Positions 33,739 through 42,172 of a stretch of DNA of 64,000 nucleotides are shown here, in pieces. A program made the translations under genes and the position numbers. The notes under the pieces are model-generated. The model was not told the DNA's origin. It saw only the letters and a list, made by a program, of their open reading frames with translations, and made no database searches. Positions within the stretch are counted from its first letter, which is position 1. Each line of letters begins with the position of its first letter. Origin of the DNA: Alistipes sp. (GTDB taxonomy: Bacteria > Bacteroidota > Bacteroidia > Bacteroidales > Rikenellaceae); contig JALFNK010000010.1 of the NCBI GenBank assembly GCA_022782405.1, positions 78,070-142,069 of the forward strand, written 5' to 3'.

Positions 33739-33862
33739 TGCGGCAGGGCCGTGGCGCGTCGTGCGGACTCCGGCGGAGGCGGGCGGTGCGTCGCTCCGGG
33801 TCCTTCCGTCCGCCGGTATCCGTCGGAGGCGTCCGACCGTCGGAAGGCGGTGCGTCGTTTCG

Positions 33863-33882
33863 GGGCCTTGCGGCCCTTTTTT
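33863..33882 (+). terminator. Intrinsic terminator downstream of xerD
   Basis: A five-base GC stem (GGGCC/GGCCC) with a four-base loop is followed by six T residues. The remaining 120 bases between xerD and this site hold no recognisable gene. Confidence 0.65.
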
Positions 33883-33892
33883 CATTCCGGAA

Positions 33893-34246
33893 TCAGATTT
33901 TGCGGATCGTCGTGTGCGGCGTGAGCCGCAGCGTCGCGTAGTCCAGTCCCGCGAAGAGCACGAGAATGCCTCCCGGGTGTACGACGGCGGGGAGCAGCTC
34001 CGGCAGGGGGCGTTCCGCGCGGCGCAGCCGTTCGAAGGCAGCGCAGTACTCCGCGGGAAAATCCGGGACGAGCAGCCCGGCGTAGAACTCCGTCGCGGCC
34101 TGACGGTCGGGTTCCGGACAGCTGACGATGGAGAGCAGGCGCCCCGCGGCCGACAGCTCCGCGAGGGGATGGCGGACAAGCCCCGTGGCGGGGCTCCACA
34201 GCAGATTAGAGGCTATCCGCCGGCTGGGTTGTACGGAAGAAGTCAT
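33893..34246 (-). CDS. Amidohydrolase-like beta-sandwich remnant (no catalytic barrel)
   Basis: 117 residues. The first about 55 residues (IASNLLWSPATGLV, GRLLSIVSC, ATEFYAGLLVPDF) resemble the N-terminal composite domain of metal-dependent amidohydrolases, where an HxH motif should follow VPGF. The last about 25 (ILVLFAGLDYATLRLTP) resemble the C-terminal end of the same family. The roughly 250-300 residue TIM barrel with all metal ligands is missing between them, yet the frame is intact. This reading is from memory of family ends, so it is tentative. The ATG at 34246 lies inside the DUF4296 gene (41-base overlap). Confidence 0.5.
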   Translation of the reverse strand: MTSSVQPSRRIASNLLWSPATGLVRHPLAELSAAGRLLSIVSCPEPDRQAATEFYAGLLVPDFPAEYCAAFERLRRAERPLPELLPAVVHPGGILVLFAGLDYATLRLTPHTTIRKI

Positions 34247-35033
34247 CGGCAAAGATGCGGATGTCGAGTTGTCGTTCGTAGAGCTCCTCGACGGCCTCGG
34301 CGGTCGGCGGCGTGTACTCCACGCGGAGCTCCTCGACGAACATCGAGGGACGCTCCGGACGGGCGTAGAAGCCCAGCAGGTTGAGGTGCAGCCGCCGGTG
34401 CGTCGTATCGACGGTGAACAGCCGCGTGAAGGTCTCCTCGCGGTCGCGCCGCAGCGTGGTCGTGTAGTAGTTCGCCCGGGTGCTGTCCTTGCGCTCGAGC
34501 CATGTCGTGGCCTTCAGCCCCCGCCGGTTGCGGTCGAGCGAGTCGATCATGTAGCGCATCGTGATGCGGTATTCGCCCGGCTGGACGTCGAGCGTATAGC
34601 TCAACCGCGCCGTATCGCGCAGCGACTCGATACGCAGCATCGAGTCCGCGATGAGGGTGCGCGTGCAGCTGCGGCGGGCGACATTGTCGATCGTGTCGAG
34701 GATTGCCACCTGGCGGTTGTAGCGCTTGCCCTCGTCCTCGAGCAGGTCGATGGCCCGCTCCACGACGTCGCTCAGGCGGGCGCTCTTGCGCTTCGAGAAG
34801 TTGCCGATCGTATAGTGCACGTCGTCGGTCGTATAGCCGTAGCGGGCGAAGATCGGCTCGTAGATGCGCAGCGAGTCGGTCGCAACCCGCTGGTCGGAGA
34901 TGTAGGCGTTGGCCAGGTAGGCGTCGCGGAAGATCATCGCCAGCTGTTCGTCGGGGATGATCTTGTGGCGCGAGCAGGCGGCGCCGAGCAGAAGAAGGGT
35001 CGCGAGGACCGCCGTGCGGAGGGTTCGTTTCAT
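34206..35033 (-). CDS. DUF4296 lipoprotein
   Basis: 275 residues with a lipoprotein signal (LLLLGAACSRHKIIPDEQ). The pattern HKIIPDEQLAMIFRDAYLANAY followed by YEPIFARYGYTTDDVHYTIGNF is the DUF4296 domain typical of Bacteroidetes. The C-terminal half contains beta-rich sequence (YTLDVQPGEYRITMRYMID) of unknown role. It is probably anchored in a membrane facing the periplasm. It sits four bases after the FtsX/LolE-type permease gene, with which it is often paired in this phylum. Confidence 0.78.
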   Translation of the reverse strand: MKRTLRTAVLATLLLLGAACSRHKIIPDEQLAMIFRDAYLANAYISDQRVATDSLRIYEPIFARYGYTTDDVHYTIGNFSKRKSARLSDVVERAIDLLEDEGKRYNRQVAILDTIDNVARRSCTRTLIADSMLRIESLRDTARLSYTLDVQPGEYRITMRYMIDSLDRNRRGLKATTWLERKDSTRANYYTTTLRRDREETFTRLFTVDTTHRRLHLNLLGFYARPERPSMFVEELRVEYTPPTAEAVEELYERQLDIRIFADDFFRTTQPADSL

Positions 35034-35037
35034 GGCA

Positions 35038-36243
35038 TTAATCGTATCGTTTGATCATCCCGCGCACCGTGATGCCGGTGAGCAGCAGCGCCACGGCTCC
35101 GAAGGCCGCGAGGACCGCCGCAAGGTCCGCGGGGCGGAACTCCACGGGATAGCTTTTCGTAAGGAAACTTTCGGCCGGAATCTCGATCAGGCCGAAGTGC
35201 TGCTGCACGAGGCTTGCGCCGACGCCCAGCACGACGCCCGCAAGAGCCCCGGCCGTGCAGATCAGCAGCCCCTCGGCGCGGAAGATCCGCCGTATGAGGC
35301 GCGTGTCGGCGCCCAGGGCGCGGAGCGTGGCGATCTCGCCGTGCTTTTCGACGATGAGCATCGCCAGGGCGCCGACCACCGAGAACGACGCCACGACGAG
35401 CACCAGCAGGGCGATGAGGAAGATGCCCCACTTTTCGTAGGTCATGATGCGGTAGAACGAGGCGCGCAGTTCGTCACGCGTGCGGATGTCGAAGGCTCCG
35501 CCCGCGACTCCGGCGACGGCCGTGCGCAGGCGCGCGGCATCCTGCCCGGCCTCCGCGCGGAGCAGCGCCGCGGAGACCCGTCCCGGGTAGTTGAAGAGCT
35601 GCTGTGCCGCGTCGAGCGGCGCGAGGATGCTGGATTGTTCGCTCTCGAGGTCGAGCGAGAAGATGCCTCCGACCGGAAGCGTGCGGCGCGTGTAGTTCGC
35701 CATGGGCAGCAGCGTCGAGAAGCTGCCCCGCCGCACGGCGTAGAGCCCGACGTCGGCATCTGCGAGCGAGCGGATGCCCAGCGACCAGGCCATCGACTGT
35801 CCCATGACGAGCCGCCCCGCATCTCCCGCACCCACCGAGCCGCTCCCCGCAACGATCGCCCCGTCGAGCGGGAAGAGCGCCGCATAGTGCTCGTCCACGC
35901 CCCGCAGGGTCGTCGTGGCCTGCCGGTCGCCGTGTTCGAGCAGGGTGCTCTGCTCGAGGATGTACGAAAGTCCCGCGATGCCCGGAATGCGGCGCAGGGC
36001 CGCGGTGTCGAGCGACGTCGCTTCGAAGGTCTTGCCCGTGCGCGGGGTGAGTGTCAGGTCGGCGTCGAAGAGCGAGTACATCGAGCGTATGAGCGATTCG
36101 AAGCCGTTGAAGACCGACAGCAGGATGATCATCGCCGCCACGGGCATTGCCACGGCCGCGACGCTCACCCCCGAGATCAGATTGACGACCGATCGCGAGT
36201 GTGGCGAGAAAAAGTAGCGGCGGGCAAATAGGCGGGCGAGCAC
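35038..36243 (-). CDS. LolC/LolE-type FtsX-family permease
   Basis: 401 residues: one N-terminal membrane helix (VSVAAVAMPVAAMIILLSVF), a large periplasmic domain, then three C-terminal helices starting YEKWGIFLIALLVLVVASFSVVGAL. MLIVEKHGEIATLRALGAD is the conserved FtsX cytoplasmic signature. The family works with an ATPase such as LolD to extract lipoproteins from the inner membrane; no ATPase gene is adjacent here. It is upstream of the DUF4296 gene and 80 bases from rbfA. Confidence 0.8.
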   Translation of the reverse strand: MLARLFARRYFFSPHSRSVVNLISGVSVAAVAMPVAAMIILLSVFNGFESLIRSMYSLFDADLTLTPRTGKTFEATSLDTAALRRIPGIAGLSYILEQSTLLEHGDRQATTTLRGVDEHYAALFPLDGAIVAGSGSVGAGDAGRLVMGQSMAWSLGIRSLADADVGLYAVRRGSFSTLLPMANYTRRTLPVGGIFSLDLESEQSSILAPLDAAQQLFNYPGRVSAALLRAEAGQDAARLRTAVAGVAGGAFDIRTRDELRASFYRIMTYEKWGIFLIALLVLVVASFSVVGALAMLIVEKHGEIATLRALGADTRLIRRIFRAEGLLICTAGALAGVVLGVGASLVQQHFGLIEIPAESFLTKSYPVEFRPADLAAVLAAFGAVALLLTGITVRGMIKRYD

Positions 36244-36323
36244 GGGTCGGGGCGGGTTTTCAGGGTCTGGTTACGGTGTCTCTGTTTGCGGCGAGGGCCG
36301 GGCGGAGGTGCCGATGAGGCGGC

Positions 36324-36665
36324 TTACTCCTCCTTGAGCGCCTTTTCGATATGCTCGATGTATTCGAGCGAGTCGTCGAGGAAGAATTGCAACTCCGGGA
36401 CATTCTTCAGCTGGTTGCGGATCCGCTGTCCCAGGGCGCGGCGGATAAACCAGTTCTGCTCCTCGAGCGTGCGCATCGTCTCCGAGCTCCGCTCGAAGGG
36501 GAAGATGCTGACGTAGATCTTCGCATAGCCGAAGTCGGGCGAGACGCGTACGGCCGTAACCGTAACGAGGCGCCCGCGGACGATGCCCGCACCCTCCTTC
36601 TGGAAGATTTCGGCGATGTCGCGCTGGATCTGTTTGGCGATTTTCTGTTGTCGCGTGGTTTCCAT
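36324..36665 (-). CDS. rbfA: Ribosome-binding factor A
   Basis: 113 residues, normal length. QQKIAKQIQRDIAEIFQKEG, VTVTAVRVSPDFGYAKIYVSIFP and IRNQLKNVPELQFFLDDSLEY are the RbfA KH-like fold landmarks. It assists maturation of the 30S subunit. It lies 12 bases after the outer-membrane protein gene at 36678 on the same strand. Confidence 0.92.
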   Translation of the reverse strand: METTRQQKIAKQIQRDIAEIFQKEGAGIVRGRLVTVTAVRVSPDFGYAKIYVSIFPFERSSETMRTLEEQNWFIRRALGQRIRNQLKNVPELQFFLDDSLEYIEHIEKALKEE

Positions 36666-36677
36666 GGCTTGTCGTGT

Positions 36678-37490
36678 TTAGAGTCCGTATTTGAATACTT
36701 CACGGTTCTTGCTCCGCTTCGGACGCGGTTTCCAGGTCTCGAAACCCTCCTTGTTGAAACGGAAGTTCACGCCTACGGAGATCATCAGATTGTCGAGCGG
36801 CGAGCGGAACAATGTCTGCGGAAAGGGGTTTTCGGAGCCGTCGAGCGCCCCGTCGGCGTAACGGTTGCGGTTGCGCAGGATATCCGCATAGCCGAAATAG
36901 TAGCGTACGCGGAAGTTCAGCTCGATGCGGTCGATCAGCAGGGCGATGCCTCCGCCGCCCGCCAGTCCGTATCCCCAGCGGTTGTCGCGCGGGGTCTTGA
37001 ACGGGTAGTCGCCCCGCCAGTCCGCGGCGCCGCGCTCGCGGGCCTGCTCGTTCTCATAGGTCGAGGAGAGGTTGTAGGAGAAGGTCGCCGCCGCCTCGAG
37101 ATAGACCCGGACATGGTTGTGGATCATGTAGAAGTGCGGCTGCCAGACGATGGGCATCATGATCGTGTTGATGTGCCGCGTGTAGTAGAGGTAGTCTTTC
37201 TTGTCCTCGACCTGCGAGGCGTTCATGGCGAACGAAAAACCCGTCTGGAGAAACTCCAGGTCGATGCCGAAGCCTCCCACGATGCGCTGCTTGCCGTAGT
37301 AGCGCCACGAAAGGCCCCCGCCGTACTTGCCCCACAGGGCCCGCATCTCCTGCTGGGGCTGGAAACGCCCCGTGGACATGCCGTAGCCCGCGGTGAAACC
37401 CAGCGTATGCTGCGCCGATGCCTGCTCTCCCGGGAAGAGCGCCGCGAGCGCGAAGAGCGCCCACACGATATGTCGTCGTATCCGTTTCAT
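36678..37490 (-). CDS. Outer-membrane beta-barrel protein (PorT-like)
   Basis: 270 residues with signal peptide (LFALAALFPGEQASAQ). The mature part shows alternating beta-strand patterns: HTLGFTAGYGMSTGRF, HINTIMMPIVWQPHFYM, WGYGLAGGGGIALLIDRIEL and NLMISVGVNFRF. This fits small eight-stranded barrels of the PorT/OmpW-like group. The C-terminal GFETWKPRPKRSKNREV is basic and lies after the last strand. No specific role is assignable. It starts one base after the stop of the Ig-like protein gene. Confidence 0.65.
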   Translation of the reverse strand: MKRIRRHIVWALFALAALFPGEQASAQHTLGFTAGYGMSTGRFQPQQEMRALWGKYGGGLSWRYYGKQRIVGGFGIDLEFLQTGFSFAMNASQVEDKKDYLYYTRHINTIMMPIVWQPHFYMIHNHVRVYLEAAATFSYNLSSTYENEQARERGAADWRGDYPFKTPRDNRWGYGLAGGGGIALLIDRIELNFRVRYYFGYADILRNRNRYADGALDGSENPFPQTLFRSPLDNLMISVGVNFRFNKEGFETWKPRPKRSKNREVFKYGL

Positions 37491-37491
37491 C

Positions 37492-39531
37492 CTATCTGAA
37501 CGTACTGAACATGTTGCCCGCCGAACCGAAGTTGGCGTTCGAGGATTGCTGCTGCTGTTGCTGCCGGCCGTCGCCCTTCAGCCGCTCCTTGGCGCGCTTC
37601 TCGGCTTCGCGCTGCTGGCGCTGCGCCTCGCGCTCGTCCAGCTGGCGGATGAGCGACTTCATCGTTACGGGGGCGAAGATCCGGTTCATGTCCATCGTGA
37701 ACTCGATCTCCCAGTTGGTCTTCGTGGCGAAGGTATCCTCGCCTTCCCCGTTCGTGTAGATCTCCGCACGCTCGGGCTGCCGGCGCTCCACCAGGTTGCC
37801 CGTGTCCCAGCGGCCGTTGCCGTTGCGGTCCTCGATGATGCGGAACTTGATCTCTCCGGCCGGGACGTAGTTGAACTGCACGTCGCCTGTCCGCAGGTCG
37901 CGTTTCTCCTGCTTGAGGGCGTTGTTCGCATCGAGCAGCTGGATGATGTAGCGCGTCGAGTCGTTGCCTCCCGTGATGCGGATCTTCACCGTGGCGAACT
38001 TCTCGGGGTCGAAGACCGTGTATTTTCCGATGATCGAGTCGTTCGAGAACCCCGCGATGTCGGTGATCGCCCCCTGGGGTATCGTCAGCGTATATTCGCC
38101 GCCGAGTTTCCAGTCGGAGCGGATGTGCCAGCGCCGCAGCTGCGCCGTGTCGCGGCGGATCGTAACGGGAAGATCCTCGATGCGGTTGTCCTGTGTCCTG
38201 AAGGTCATCAGGAGCGACGCCGAATCGAGCCGTGCCAGCGGGTAGTCGAAATCTATGGTCAGGTCCTCCTCGGGATTCACCTCCCCCGTGAGCGGCATCT
38301 TATAGGCGAAGAGGTTCTCCTTCTTGGGTTCGGTCCACTCCTCGCCGGCGGCTTCGGCCTTGCGGCGCTCGCGCTCCAGGCGCTCGCGTTCGCGTTCCTG
38401 CTCCTTGGTCTCGATCAGGCGCCAGGCGAGTTTCAGCTCCTCGGTAACCTCCTGCAGACGGTTGAGCGTGTCGTGCTTGAAGTAGGTGATCTTGCCCTTG
38501 ATCGTGTCGGGCAGCGAGGCCGAGGGAACATTGAACCACAGCGCCAGCGTGTCGCGGCCCTCGGTCTGGGGGTCGATGATCACCCGATCTTCGGGAATGC
38601 TGTCGAAACTCAGCGCGGTGATCTGCGGACGGGGCGCGCCGAAGTAGAGCATCGCCTTGTGCTGCAGCGGCCGCTCGCTTTCGGAGAGCAGCTGCCGACG
38701 GAAGGCCTTGTCGGTGAACATGCGCAGGTAGAGCTGCGGCTCGGCGCTCACATAGCGCCGGAGCGAGTCGTACCAGATGGCGAAATCGGGCATCTCGGCC
38801 GGGTTGTAGGTCCCTTCGAGGAATCCCACCTGGTCGGTGCCGGGTTCGTACATCTGGTTGTCGTTGCGGTCCTCGACGGCATAGATCCGATAGGGAATCG
38901 GCTTGAGGTTCTGGGCGATGAAGATGCCGTTGGTCTCCGCGCGGGCAATGACCGCCGGGGTGTACTTGAAGATCGTCGAGTCGTAGTCCGGGGTGTATTC
39001 CACCGAGTCGGCCGGGTAGAACCAGATGAAACTCTTGGATACCGAGTCGGCCTTGTAGCCGTCGGCCGTATAGCCCGAGAGGAGCATCGAGTCGACCTCG
39101 GGGCCCGTCGAGAAGACGTAGCGCATCGAGTAGAGCGGGTTGCCCTCGTTGTTGTCGCGGATCGAACTGCCGAAGTTGAGCGCGTAGGTCGTGTTGGGCT
39201 GCAGCGTGTCGCGCAGCTGGATGACGATGCCTCGGCCGCGCTGCGTGATCGTCGGCTTCTTCTTCATCGCCGGCGAGGTAAAGAACTCCTTTTGCTGGTC
39301 CTTGATCTGGACGAACTCGTCGAATTCGATATAGATCTTCCCGGGATTCACCGTCGGAAGGTTCGTGGTGTAGTTGTCCGGAAGCATCTCCACGATTACC
39401 GGGGGCAGCGAGTCGCGCGGACCGCCCGTGGGGGTCATCGTGCTGGCGCAGCGGCTCAGGAAGGCCGACACGAAGAGCAGCGCGACACCGCCGCGCAGCA
39501 GGTTCAGGGTATGTCTTCTGCGTAGAGTCAT
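37492..39531 (-). CDS. Exported protein with bacterial Ig-like domains
   Basis: 679 residues. A signal peptide and Cys near residue 28 (FLSRCASTMTPTGG) precede GGPRDSLPPVIVEMLPDNYT, the start typical of Bacteroidetes proteins with an N-terminal Big_5 Ig-like domain. PNTTYALNFGSSIRDNNEGN is in the same domain. Later come a SpaA/carboxypeptidase-like fold (YRIYAVEDRNDNQMYEPG), a charged coiled stretch (KEQERERERLERERRKAEAA) and a Gln-rich tail. It is probably surface-exposed or periplasmic; function unknown. It shares a four-base overlap with the upstream lipoprotein gene. Confidence 0.7.
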   Translation of the reverse strand: MTLRRRHTLNLLRGGVALLFVSAFLSRCASTMTPTGGPRDSLPPVIVEMLPDNYTTNLPTVNPGKIYIEFDEFVQIKDQQKEFFTSPAMKKKPTITQRGRGIVIQLRDTLQPNTTYALNFGSSIRDNNEGNPLYSMRYVFSTGPEVDSMLLSGYTADGYKADSVSKSFIWFYPADSVEYTPDYDSTIFKYTPAVIARAETNGIFIAQNLKPIPYRIYAVEDRNDNQMYEPGTDQVGFLEGTYNPAEMPDFAIWYDSLRRYVSAEPQLYLRMFTDKAFRRQLLSESERPLQHKAMLYFGAPRPQITALSFDSIPEDRVIIDPQTEGRDTLALWFNVPSASLPDTIKGKITYFKHDTLNRLQEVTEELKLAWRLIETKEQERERERLERERRKAEAAGEEWTEPKKENLFAYKMPLTGEVNPEEDLTIDFDYPLARLDSASLLMTFRTQDNRIEDLPVTIRRDTAQLRRWHIRSDWKLGGEYTLTIPQGAITDIAGFSNDSIIGKYTVFDPEKFATVKIRITGGNDSTRYIIQLLDANNALKQEKRDLRTGDVQFNYVPAGEIKFRIIEDRNGNGRWDTGNLVERRQPERAEIYTNGEGEDTFATKTNWEIEFTMDMNRIFAPVTMKSLIRQLDEREAQRQQREAEKRAKERLKGDGRQQQQQQSSNANFGSAGNMFSTFR

Positions 39532-40508
39532 CGTCCGGAAGAGGTTTGGGACTGTGTGGAGGGATTCTTTTCGGGATCGAGGGCTTCGTTCACGACGCGC
39601 CAGCCGTCATTGACGTCGATCCAGACGTTGCGCCACGGACGGAAGAGCACCTCGAAGGTGGGGCTGGCCCCCTCGAGATCGACCGTCTGCTGCGAGTAGG
39701 CGTAGAGCCGGTTGGCACGATCGACGACGACGACCATGAGCGTCGGCACGCTCACCTGCATGGTGAAGAGCCCCGTCTCCGCGTCGGCATAGGCCTGGAA
39801 CGACGGCTCGCTGCGCGTGAACGAATCGTCGCTCTTCGAGGTGATGCGTCCCAACAGGGCGTCGTCGTAGGAGGCGATGCGCCAGGCGGTCGTATCGACG
39901 GCATAGGCGTAGGCCTTCAGGTTGCCCAGGTCGCCGTAGGGTTCCGCGGCGCCGTCTTCGGTGCTCTGCAGGAGCGGGCGGATCGAGGTGTCGAGGCGCT
40001 GCGGAGGCGTATAGAACTCGTTGTAGAAGCTCCAGTTGCCGTCCTGATAGGAGAAGCCCTCCTTCCAGTTCTTGAAAATCAGCGTAACGTAGAGTGTCGA
40101 GAGGGTCTTCTCGAGCTCCTGTTCCGTATAGGCATAGACGCGGTGCTCGGTATCGACCGCGAGGATCATCTTCCGCGCCGAGACGGGTAAATCCATCTGC
40201 ACCCAGCCCGTCGTCCCCTCCTGTTCGTAGGCTGCGGAGGAGGACACGGCCTGCAGCTGCTCCGAAGGGTTCTCCTTCGAGGTGGCCACACCCTGCAGCG
40301 CGTCGTCGTACGAGGCGACCGTATAGCGGGTCGTGTCGGCGTCGAAGGCGTAGGCCAGGACCCCTTCGAGCGGCTCGTTGGGGTCGGTCGAGAGACTCTG
40401 CTGCAGCGGCTTGAGGATATAGGTCGTCGTGCTGTTCGAGGTGTCCTTCAGACACCCGGCGAGCAGCGCGCATGCCGCGGCGAGCGTGATGAGGCGGGTC
40501 GGTTTCAT
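39528..40508 (-). CDS. Lipoprotein with an internal duplication, function unknown
   Basis: 326 residues with lipobox Cys19 (CALLAGCLKDTSN). Two similar halves are visible: AYAFDADTTRYTVASYDDAL followed by TSKEN in the first, and AYAYAVDTTAWRIASYDDAL followed by TSKSD in the second. Each half ends with a hydrophobic strand and a statement-like LYVTLIFKNWKEGF or FEVLFRPWRNVWID. I recognise no named family. It overlaps both folK upstream and the Ig-like gene downstream by four bases, so the three are translated as one unit. Confidence 0.7.
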   Translation of the reverse strand: MKPTRLITLAAACALLAGCLKDTSNSTTTYILKPLQQSLSTDPNEPLEGVLAYAFDADTTRYTVASYDDALQGVATSKENPSEQLQAVSSSAAYEQEGTTGWVQMDLPVSARKMILAVDTEHRVYAYTEQELEKTLSTLYVTLIFKNWKEGFSYQDGNWSFYNEFYTPPQRLDTSIRPLLQSTEDGAAEPYGDLGNLKAYAYAVDTTAWRIASYDDALLGRITSKSDDSFTRSEPSFQAYADAETGLFTMQVSVPTLMVVVVDRANRLYAYSQQTVDLEGASPTFEVLFRPWRNVWIDVNDGWRVVNEALDPEKNPSTQSQTSSGR

Positions 40509-41005
40509 GCCGTCGTATTTTGGCGCAGCGCCTCGAGCATCTCCCCGACGGTCCGGCCCGTAACGGGGTGGCGGCGCGTGCGCATGATTTCACATAGGGG
40601 GACGAGGGCGAATTCCCGGTCGGCAAGCAACGGGTGGGGGATCGTCAGCTGCTCGTCCGAGAGAACCTCGTCGTCGTAGAAGATGATGTCGATGTCGATC
40701 GGCCGCGAGACGTAGGCGGCACCTGTCGCGGCCTTCTCGACGGCCTCGGCGGCGCGGTTGCGCCCCAGGTCGGCCTCGATGCACTGCACGGCATCGAGTA
40801 CCTCGTGCGGCGTGAGGTCGGTGGTGATCTCCAGTGCCTGGTTCGAGAAGCGCTCCGGGGCATCGAAACCCCAGGCCTCGCTCTCGTAGCGGTGCGAGCA
40901 GCGCAGAACGGCGCCCACGCGGGCATTGACGAGCTGTTGCGCCGCCTGCAGGGTCCGTTTGACGTCCCCCTTGTTGCCTCCCATCAGAAGTGTTACGCGT
41001 GCCAT
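40505..41005 (-). CDS. folK: 2-amino-4-hydroxy-6-hydroxymethyldihydropteridine pyrophosphokinase
   Basis: 166 residues, standard length. LLMGGNKGDVKRTLQAA is the N-terminal substrate loop, FSNQALEITTDLTPHEVLDA the central part, and SRPIDIDIIFYDDEVLSDEQ plus IPHPLLADREFALVPLCEI the HPPK signature with its two metal-binding Asp residues. The enzyme makes a folate precursor. It lies four bases after the delta' gene and overlaps the lipoprotein gene by four. Confidence 0.93.
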   Translation of the reverse strand: MARVTLLMGGNKGDVKRTLQAAQQLVNARVGAVLRCSHRYESEAWGFDAPERFSNQALEITTDLTPHEVLDAVQCIEADLGRNRAAEAVEKAATGAAYVSRPIDIDIIFYDDEVLSDEQLTIPHPLLADREFALVPLCEIMRTRRHPVTGRTVGEMLEALRQNTTA

Positions 41006-41009
41006 CTCT

Positions 41010-42155
41010 CTACAAATGTTTGATCATCTTGCTCACCGAGAGCGCGAAGTGGGTGAATACGATTGTCGGGTTGCCGTTCTGCGCGATCTGGGCCGCGGCG
41101 CTCTCGATCTGGTCGATCAGCGGCTCGATGTTGCGCGATCCCACGAAGGGGGCGAAACGCGTGCAGAAGGCCAGCTCCTCGCCCCACAGGTAGCCGATCT
41201 CGCGGATTCCGGCATGCAGCATGTAGCTCTCCCGCAAAAGACGCGCCGCATCGCGCAGGAAGCCCCGCTGCTGCTCGCGCGTGAGCTGCGCGGCCTCCTC
41301 GGCCCACGCGATGAGCTCGAGGTGCTTGTCGTTGTAGCTCAAGCGCATGAGCGTGCAGAAAAGCTCGAAATACTCCTTGCGTGCGGCATCCTGCCCGTCC
41401 GAGAGGAGGTGTTCGAGTTCGATGCGGTCGCCGCCCGCCAGCCGGGCCAGCGTGCGCGCCTGCTGCGGGTCCGCGATGCCGCGGCTGCGCGCCTCGGCCT
41501 CCAGCACCTCCGTCGCGATGCGCGGCACGGCGACTTCCTGCGTGCGCGAGAGGATCGTCGGCAGCAGCCGCTCGGGATGCTCCGAGACCAGCACGAAGAG
41601 CGTGCGCTCCCACGGCTCCTCGAGGATCTTGAGGATCTTGTTCGCCGCCTCCTCGTTCATCGTCTCGGGCAGCCAGACGAGCATCGTCTTGTAATCGGCC
41701 TCGAAACTCTTGAACGAGAGCTTGCGGATGATCTCGTCGGCCTCGCGCGCCGAGATCGCCCCCTTGAGCGTCTTGCCCAGGTCGAGGCGGTCGTACCACT
41801 CCTGCGGCGAGAAGCAGCCGACGCGCTCGGCGAATAGTTCGCGGAAAAGCGGCAGGAACTCGTCGCTGCGCACCGCCTCGCCCGACTTCTTGCCCTGCTT
41901 GTTCACCGGGAAGACCAGGTGCAGGTCGGGGTGCGCGAGGGCTGCGATCTGCCGGCAGTCGGGGCATTCGCCGCACGAATCCCCGTCGTGGCGGTGGCGG
42001 CAGCAGAGGTACTGCACATAGGCCACGGCCAGCGGCAGCGCCCCGTAGCCCGCGGCGCCCGTGAAGAGCTGTGCGTGGCTCACGCGCCCCGCATCGACCG
42101 ATCGCACCAGATGGCGCTTCAGCTCCTCCTGTCCCGTTATGTCGGCAAAACGCAT
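41010..42155 (-). CDS. holB: DNA polymerase III subunit delta' (clamp-loader, ATP-binding-loop degenerate)
   Basis: 381 residues. RFADITGQEELKRHLVRSVD and SHAQLFTGAAGYGALPLAVAYVQYL form the AAA+ N terminus; the P-loop is degenerate (no GKT), as expected for delta'. A zinc-binding cluster (CCRHRH...SCGECPDC) follows. MLVWLPETMNEEAANKILKI and ILSRTQEVAV complete the domain. It is a structural part of the clamp loader. It is immediately upstream of folK. Confidence 0.85.
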   Translation of the reverse strand: MRFADITGQEELKRHLVRSVDAGRVSHAQLFTGAAGYGALPLAVAYVQYLCCRHRHDGDSCGECPDCRQIAALAHPDLHLVFPVNKQGKKSGEAVRSDEFLPLFRELFAERVGCFSPQEWYDRLDLGKTLKGAISAREADEIIRKLSFKSFEADYKTMLVWLPETMNEEAANKILKILEEPWERTLFVLVSEHPERLLPTILSRTQEVAVPRIATEVLEAEARSRGIADPQQARTLARLAGGDRIELEHLLSDGQDAARKEYFELFCTLMRLSYNDKHLELIAWAEEAAQLTREQQRGFLRDAARLLRESYMLHAGIREIGYLWGEELAFCTRFAPFVGSRNIEPLIDQIESAAAQIAQNGNPTIVFTHFALSVSKMIKHL

Positions 42156-42172
42156 GCTCTTCGCAGTTTGGG

